DNA of 64,000 nucleotides from Enoplolaimus lenunculus. Its lineage: Eukaryota > Nematoda > Enoplea > Enoplida > Thoracostomopsidae. Below are positions 58,500-64,000 of the stretch, piece by piece. The translations under genes and the position numbers were made by a program. The stretch lies in assembly GCA_030248215.1 (NCBI GenBank), contig JASANG010002249.1, forward strand, positions 1 through 64,000. The letters are read 5' to 3'. The notes under the pieces are model-generated. The model ran no database searches, was not told where the DNA came from, and saw only the letters and a list, made by a program, of their open reading frames with translations. The first letter of the stretch is position 1; each line of letters opens with the position of its first letter.

Positions 58500-58912
58500 G
58501 GTTGCTTTAAGATTCTGCGTTCTGGTTGGTTAGCTAATGTTGTCTAGAAGCTTCGATTTTTGCTGCAATTTGATTGGTTGTTTCTGCTCGCATTCTGATT
58601 GGTTAATATTTTCTAGAAGATGCGATTTTTGTTGCAAGTTGATTGGTGGTTTCTCCTCGCATTCTGAGTGGTTAATATTTTCTAGAAGATTCGTCGTGCA
58701 CTTTTAAGCTGAATAGTTATTGATTTCCAATGTCCCGAACATTGCACAAATGCTTCATTCTGATTCGATAATACAGAACTGCAAAGCTCCCATTGCTACA
58801 TCTGCTTAAGTAAAACATGTTTTAGTATACCAAGTTTTATCATGCTGGTGGCATCTCTGAAACCGATATAAACACACGAATCCTTAAAAACTCAATCGGT
58901 TTCATTTCACAA
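58500..58912 (+). repeat. Left arm of a long inverted repeat with promoter-like motifs
   Basis: It matches the reverse complement of 63665-63990 over more than 300 bases. It contains about three tandem units of roughly 70 bases, each with ATTGGTT (inverted CCAAT) and a TTCTAGAA core. It then has a conserved region (CATTCTGATTCGATAATACA, AACATGTTTTAGTATACCAA) and a TATA-like ATATAAAC at 58867. The layout is that of an inducible RNA polymerase II promoter pointing into the enclosed segment. An inverted terminal repeat of this length is typical of Polinton-type elements. Confidence 0.75.
58680..58692 (+). promoter_or_regulatory. Heat-shock-element-like site (left arm)
   Basis: TTCTAGAAGATTC has three alternating TTC/GAA blocks spaced by two bases, the definition of a heat-shock element (HSF1 binding site). 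It lies about 190 bases ahead of the TATA-like sequence and is preserved exactly at 63888-63900 in the opposite arm. Confidence 0.6.
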
Positions 58913-58917
58913 AGCAC

Positions 58918-59112
58918 ATGCAGAAAGAATTTCCATGTGCAATATACCAAGTAAGCTTTCCGAGAAAAGATAAGTTGCAATGTCACATGAGGGGGCACCT
59001 TCAACCCTCGCAGTTAAACTTTACCAATGTCAACAGACCACGGTTGCTACCCCTATATTTCACGGCCAACAAGCAACACCAACAACATCTACACCCAAGA
59101 AAGCAACAGTAA
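58918..59112 (+). other. Short C2H2-like zinc-finger frame next to the inverted repeat
   Basis: The 64-residue frame opens with MQKEFPCAIYQVSFPRKDKL followed by QCHMRGH, which resembles one C2H2 zinc finger. It starts only about 50 bases after the TATA-like box of the left arm, so the arm would act as its promoter. It looks degraded. Single-finger proteins of this sort are seen in some Polinton-like elements, but membership is an inference here. Confidence 0.4.
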
Positions 59113-59449
59113 AAAGAAGCAAACGACGTGCTAGTGACCATGACATGCAGCACACGGTGAACAAACGACGAGTGAAAGAAATCATGATGCAGCTAAAACA
59201 GTTCCAAAGACCTATTACTCATAATATAAAAAAATTTATAGATCCACAAATATTCACCATTTATTTAAATCTTACAGAATTTCGTCAAGTTTTTTGCTTT
59301 ATTTCGCTTATTTTTCTAAACCGTTGAGAATTTTTTCATAAGTTTTAAACAATATATATTAGTGTTTTTCTACTAAAATAACTTTACCCAGAAGTGATAT
59401 TTTCATTATTTCTTAAGTTATATATAAGTGTTTGTAATTCAAGCACTTA

Positions 59450-60115
59450 AGTCATTTTAAGCAAAATCATGGTGCTGACAAGGTTTCCTTTCAATTTTGG
59501 TGCACTTTCTACGCGACATTTTGCCTACTATAGCGTTATAAGTGTGCAAGCATGCTGTGTCACACAACATAATGTTAGGTCCCTGTACCAAGCAAAACTA
59601 CTTAAGAGCATAAAAACAGAAGAATTCAATCACTTGCAAAAATCAGAGTCAAAATCAGCAACCGTTTGACAAAAAACTCGGCGTTCAAGTTGAGCGAGGA
59701 AATAACCGACTATATAGCGTCTGGAGAGAAAGAGTGAAACGATCATGCAAACGTGGCACATGGAGCGGCCAACCCGAAAACGTGGTATCATTCGTTATCG
59801 CGAATTCCACCATGCCGTGTGTGAACGCGGAGATGGCGCGTAAAGGTCGTGTCGTGTCGTAGGCGTGATACTCCGTACCGACGTAGCCATCACAGCAATG
59901 GTTTTCACTAATGGGGTCGAAGTAGAACCGACCTGATTGTGAAGAACACAGCATATCCCAGCAGCTCTTTCAAGGGCTAACGGCAATGGTTTTCGCGAAT
60001 TGGGTCGCAGTAATGACGCCGACACTAACTGGTGAAGAACACAGCCTATACCAACAACCCTTTCAAGGGCTACTCTCCTGATTAAGCTAAAAAGTTTGTC
60101 TCCATTTACACTTAA
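59450..60115 (+). repeat. Repeat unit 1 with two histone-type hairpins
   Basis: It begins near AATTTTGGTGCACTTTCTAC and includes AGTGTGCAAGCATGCTGTG, a TATA-like TACTTAAGAG, a region of short basic frames, and at the end two tandem copies (93 bases apart) of a block ending in a hairpin at 59963-59978 and 60056-60071. Unit 3 (61370-61970) has the same order. It appears decayed. Confidence 0.7.
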
Positions 60116-60193
60116 GCTAAAAAGTTTGTCTCCATTTACACAGCCCGTGCAAACGTATTTGCAAAAATCTTTTAGATTCTAATACCATCATTT

Positions 60194-60391
60194 TTGAAAA
60201 TTTCCCTAAATTTAACTAAAAAAACCCGGCTTTCTTTAGATGGATGTTTTGGGTATGCGGATCTTGAAAACACCCACGGTCCGGTGGAGCTGATCCCTAA
60301 CGGCCTGCACCAACAAGTGGCCGCCCACGGTTGTACGTTTGTTATTACGACCTACAACGGTTGGCGGGCGCTAATTATATGGCGGTATTAA
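60194..60391 (+). other. Unassigned open frame with protein-like composition
   Basis: The frame encodes DGCFGYADLENTHGPVELIP and NGLHQQVAAHGCTFVITTYN before ending in WRALIIWRY. It has no ATG and no clear splice acceptor in phase. The GC content of the segment is markedly higher than its flanks, which suggests former coding constraint. No family is recognised. It lies inside the 58.5-64 kb inverted-repeat region. Confidence 0.25.
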
Positions 60392-60686
60392 TTTCACCGA
60401 TTATTTGAAAAAAATTTATTATAAATTGTAAACTCTAATAATTCCAAAATTTTATAAAAATTGCTGTTAACAAAAACAATATAATTAACATCATTACTTT
60501 GTTGTTATATAATTCTTTTAATAAAAATATAACGTTTTTGTATCCTTAGAAACATAAAAGTAAAAATCCGTCAAAATAACTACTCTTTATAGAATTATAC
60601 CGCCATATAAATTATTTACTGTTTATTTAATGTTAATTATTTCATTATTAATTACGTTTGTGTAGTCAGCAGCTGCTATTTTCGTT

Positions 60687-60794
60687 ATGGCACATCGTGC
60701 GCGCAGTATATCTCGAGACCTACCAAAAGCGCTGTCTGACACAAGGAAACGACATATGGACGAAAAAATTGGTAAATTTGGTTTTAATGTATAA
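60687..60794 (+). other. Short basic open frame
   Basis: ATG to TAA, 35 residues (MAHRARSISRDLPKALSDTR, then KRHMDEKIG). A donor-like G|GTAAAT follows codon 28, so it could be a first exon. No downstream exon was found. The function is unknown and the frame may be fortuitous. Confidence 0.25.
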
Positions 60795-60809
60795 ATATAT
60801 ATGTGTGAG

Positions 60810-61200
60810 CGTTATAATTATTCGTTATCATGAATTCCTCCATGCCATGGGTGAACACGGAGATGACGCATAAGGTCGTATCCTATGCGCGGTACTCCGT
60901 GGCAATGTAGCCATCACGGCAATGGTTTTGACTAATTAGTCAAAGTAGACCGCCGACCGGACTGGTAAAGAACACAGCATATCCCAACAGCCTTTTCAAG
61001 GGCTAACGGCAATGGTTTTCACGAATTGGTTCGCAGTAACAACGCGGACACTAACTGGTAAAGAACACAGCCTACCCCAACAGCCCTTTCAAGGGCTACT
61101 CTCATGATTTAGCTAAAAAGTTTATGTATCCATCTACAAAGCCCATCCTAACAGCCCTTTCAAGGGCTACTCTCTTGTCATGATTCAGTTAAAAAAGTTT
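60810..61200 (+). repeat. Repeat unit 2 (left-truncated) with three hairpins
   Basis: It starts in the ATTATTCGTTATCATGAATT segment and continues through GGCAATGGTTTT blocks to hairpins at 60989-61004, 61082-61097 and 61153-61168. The second and third are perfect: AGCCCTTTCAAGGGCT. Confidence 0.7.
61082..61097 (+). terminator. Histone-type 3' stem-loop (best example)
   Basis: CAACAGCCCTTTCAAGGGCT: a perfect 6-base stem AGCCCT/AGGGCT with a 4-base loop TTCA, preceded by CCAAC and followed by ACTCTC. Against the metazoan histone mRNA consensus (GGYYYUUHURARRRCC) 13 of 16 positions fit, and the first base pair is a compensated G-C to A-T change. Six related hairpins lie at 59963, 60056, 60989, 61153, 61858 and 61950. 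No complete histone gene is present nearby. Confidence 0.5.
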
Positions 61201-61369
61201 ATGTATCCATTCTTGTGGTAAAATAAACTTTTTGTAATAATTTTAAACTCAATGTACTTAGCTTATAGTCTCCAAAGACCTATTATTACTGCTATTATAA
61301 AAATTTTATAAAATCACAAATATTCACAATTTATTTAAATTTTACAGAATTTAATTTCATCAAGTTTTC

Positions 61370-61970
61370 ACGTTATTTCACTTATTTTTCAATTTCGGTG
61401 CACAGCGCCACGCGAGATTTTGCTTATTATAGCGTTATGAGTGTGCAAGCATGCTGAGTTAAGCAACATTTTGTCTTGGCCCCTGTATCAAGCAAAACTA
61501 TTTAAGAGCATGCAAAACAAGAATTCAATCAGTTGCAAAAATGAGAGTCAAAATCAGCAACCATTGGACAAAAACTAGGCGTTCGCGTCGAGCGAAGAAA
61601 AAGCTGACTATATAGCGGCAGGAAAGAAAGAGTGGAAAAAACGTGCAGACGTGGCACATGAAACGGCCAACCCGAAAAGGTGGTATCATTCGTTATCGCG
61701 CATTCCACCATGGCGTGGGTGAACGCGGAGATGGCGCGCAAGGTCGTATCCTAGGCGTGGGATTCCGTGGCAACGTTGCCATCACGGCAATGCTTTTCAC
61801 TAATTGGGTCGCAGTAGAACGGCGACCTGACTGGTGAAGAACACAGCCTATCCCAACAGACCTTTCAAGGGCTAACGGCAATGGTTTTCACTCATTGGGT
61901 CGCAGTAGAACGTCGACGCTGAATGGTGAAAAGCGCAGCCTATTCTAACAGCCGTTTCAAGGTCTACTCT
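61370..61970 (+). repeat. Repeat unit 3 with a short basic frame and two hairpins
   Basis: It has AGTGTGCAAGCATGCTGAG, TTTAAGAGCATGC, then an ATG opening a strongly basic short frame (MRVKISNHWTKTRRSRRAKK) at 61541. The region around 61640-61840 follows, then the doubled 92-base block with hairpins at 61858-61873 and 61950-61965. It parallels unit 1. The basic content recalls chromatin-packing or viral core proteins, but no family is assigned. Confidence 0.6.
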
Positions 61971-62080
61971 ATTTTATGAAAAGGATCCACGGGGTGGATG
62001 GTCTATTTTTCGAAGCACATGAAAACAAAGTGTGGAAGAGTAACTAAGCAGTCCTCGTTATAGTTTGAATGTATTTACTT

Positions 62081-62560
62081 TCATGATAAAATAGTACTCA
62101 ACCTATTATGCCTTAATTTTGAAAATGCGGCTGACAATTGTTTATCTTTGGCCGCTTCTAACGTTAAATCATCTAAAATACAAATGGTCTGGTTTCTCGT
62201 AGAAAAGTCATTTGGTATACCCTCAAACAGTTCTAAATTCGGTATCTCGCTCAAAAATTTAGTGTTCTCTTTTGATATTCTAACAGCATCATCTAACAAA
62301 ACTTATATATACGTCAATATCTGTTTCGGGTAAAAGATTTTCCGAACGTTATCCTCATTTTCTTGGTTTACCCCTGCCGGTGTAAATTCGTATCCGTTTT
62401 CAGTATTGTTGTATGCTTGTACAACTTTTCGCAAATCATCTGTATATCTACCTTTGTTTTTAGGTGTTAGCAGTTTATAAAGCTCTATGCTTGCCTTATT
62501 TTCTTTATTTTGTGCAGTGCAAACATTTATATTTCTATTCTTACAGTACTCATATACCAA
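62081..62560 (-). mobile_element. Polinton-type fossil: integrase and packaging-ATPase fragments
   Basis: On the minus strand, 62560-62303 resembles the C-terminal part of a retroviral-like Polinton integrase (DDLRKVVQAYNNTENGYEFT with NQENEDNVRKI). 62299-62081 resembles a segment of the packaging-type ATPase seen in such elements (LFEGIPNDFS, ICILDDLTLEAAKDKQLSAAF). Both are short remnants, so the element is broken with many losses. It lies between the two arms of the long inverted repeat (58500-58912 and 63665-63990), which may be its ends. Likely old. Confidence 0.65.
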
Positions 62561-62952
62561 ATGATTGACAAATTCTTTTCCGTTCTGTGTTTAACAAATT
62601 ATTAGGTTCGAGCCATTAAAAATTGTTTTAGTGCATCTAAAATAGTATTGCCGGATTTATTTTTTACCGGCACAACTCAAGCATAACTACTAGGAAGATT
62701 TCAAACCATCATTTAAAGTCGATAAATGCGACATGTATGTTGTACATCTTTTTAGCAAACAAATGATATAAATGTAAAATAAAGCAGACCATCTGTGCAA
62801 AACTTCTGGTGGTATCCGGAACATTTCAGCCTTCCAATGAATCTTTTCACCAATCATAACCATGTCTCTAGTTTTACCCCCAAGGTTTTCGTTAGCAATA
62901 ATAATTATACACTAAATTACAATGCATATATTTCATACAATTAAACATAGTA
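62561..62952. other. Spacer, no gene seen
   Basis: AT-rich DNA between the fossil fragments and the next inverted-repeat element; nothing recognised. Confidence 0.4.
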
Positions 62953-63325
62953 TAGGGATGTGCCGATTAATCGGCATCGGCTCGGTAATAATTGGCAGTT
63001 ATCGTGAGTATCAACATCGGCACTCGATTCTGTGCCGATACTTTTTGCACATAACAGTCAGTTTAAATGCTATCAATTTCATTTCTGGGCGCATACCAGT
63101 GTGTCCAGTCAGGAAAATTGACATTTTTCTTGCGTTTGTGTTTAAAAAATTAATTGAAATGAAGCGTTCTTATACAATTGAAATCGGTTATGATTAATGT
63201 ACATGGTATCCTATCTGTTTGTTAAGCATGGTACCCTGAAGCTGGGATCGGCATCAGCATCGGCAAAATTTCAAAATAAGAATCGGCATCGTCATCGGTA
63301 AAATTTTGGTATCGGCGCATCCCTA
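62953..63325. mobile_element. Inverted-repeat element TAGGGATGTGCCGAT, 373 bases
   Basis: TAGGGATGTGCCGAT at 62953 and ATCGGCGCATCCCTA at 63311-63325 are inverted ends, and both arms are rich in CATCGGC/GCCGAT. A decayed second arm follows at about 63430-63555, and a related end lies at 51954. The end style is close to hAT elements. No transposase and no clear target duplication. Confidence 0.75.
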
Positions 63326-63664
63326 ATTGTTAGCACTGTTTATCTCAGTAGGCACTTTCTTGAACAGTTCACGAACCGTTCGTCTAAAATTATAAATCGT
63401 TTATGAGGGCTAGGAGATGTGATGTAGTATTCTATCTGTTTGTTAAGCCTGGTGTACTAAAGTTGGAATCGACATCGGCATCGGTTCGGCATCGGCAAAG
63501 TTTCAAAATATGAAGCGGCATCGGAAAAAATTTTGGTGTTGACACATTCCTAACAAAATATGTTGTAAATCATCCATTATTCAAATCATTAAATATATCC
63601 AAAAATCAATATCTTTTATGATAAACATTTTCGATCTATGACCAATAAACTCATCAAAATTCTA

Positions 63665-63990
63665 GCTTTGCAATATGAAACTGATTAAGTTTTTAAGGAT
63701 TCGTGCGTTTATATAGGTTTCAGAGCTGCCACCAGCACGATAAACCTTGGTATACCAAAACATGTTTTACTTAAACAGATGTAACATTGGGAGCTTCGCA
63801 GTTCTATATTATCGAGTAAGAATGAAGCATCTATGGAATGTTCGGGACATTAGAAATCAATAACCAATCAGCTTAAAAGTGCACGCAGAATCTTCTAGAA
63901 AATATTACCCAATCAGAAACAACCAATCAAATTGCAGCAACAATTGAAGCTTCTGGAAAATATTAACCAGTCAGAATGCAGGGTTTTAAC
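63665..63990 (-). repeat. Right arm of the long inverted repeat
   Basis: The reverse complement reproduces the left arm (58500-58912): CCAAT-type ATTGGTT motifs, TTCTAGAAGATTC, TGCACTTTTAAGCTGA, AACATGTTTTGGTATACCAA, and TATATAAACGCACGAATCC. One of the ~70-base units is missing relative to the left arm. It runs to the window edge, so its outer limit is not known. Confidence 0.75.
63888..63900 (-). promoter_or_regulatory. Heat-shock-element-like site (right arm)
   Basis: GAATCTTCTAGAA on the plus strand, the exact complement of the 13-base site at 58680-58692. Its exact preservation, while surrounding bases differ, hints at either recent duplication or function. Confidence 0.6.
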
Positions 63991-64000
63991 GCAATAATGA

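Noticed and set aside
61640-61780. Similarity to the end of a histone H4 gene
   Set aside because: Short stretches look alike by eye, but no frame gives the conserved H4 peptide; only the hairpins are kept as histone-like.
1-64000. CRISPR array, rRNA genes or bacterial operons
   Set aside because: No regularly spaced identical repeats with unique spacers, no rRNA landmarks, and all clear genes are spliced animal genes.

Overview
This is a repeat-rich stretch of an animal nuclear genome. It has spliced genes with GT..AG introns, many of whose acceptors read TTTCAG or TTTTAG, and the DNA is AT-rich. No bacterial operons, rRNA genes, convincing tRNA genes or CRISPR arrays are visible. Several miniature transposons carry tandem TTAGGC/GCCTAA repeats, which is the telomere unit of nematodes. 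A nematode with long introns is therefore a reasonable guess, but the species is not proven by the sequence.

Layout. 1-2365: fossil of a Polinton (Maverick) DNA polymerase. 3373-6218 (-): a complete seven-exon gene that I do not recognise, ending in duplicated exons. 7.6-8.45 kb: a long degenerate TTAGGC-like array. 9211-9571 (+): two exons of a Gly/Arg-rich protein tail. 11.3-13.35 kb: two terminal-inverted-repeat elements. 13431-17234 (-): hydroxylysine kinase, five exons. 20643-28200 (-): glutamine synthetase, eight exons, with a mitochondrial-type presequence. 28.2-40.4 kb: no gene seen, only miniature transposons and dispersed repeats. 40417-41157 (+): an intronless single-Ig-domain membrane protein. 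44774-46380: a piggyBac copy with intact TTAA sites. 49957-53150 (+): Mediator subunit 28. 57327-57644 (+): a small FLYWCH-like protein. 58.5-64.0 kb: a long inverted repeat carrying heat-shock and CCAAT motifs. It encloses repeated units with histone-type 3' hairpins, plus Polinton-type integrase and ATPase fragments.

The host genes do not form a pathway. Two are amino-acid metabolism enzymes (glutamine synthetase and hydroxylysine kinase) that sit next to each other on the same strand, and MED28 is a transcription cofactor. The exon structures of glutamine synthetase, hydroxylysine kinase and the unknown gene were worked out base by base and keep a single open frame across all junctions. 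Everything else is dominated by mobile DNA: hAT-like, piggyBac and Polinton elements, and at least six families of short inverted-repeat elements.
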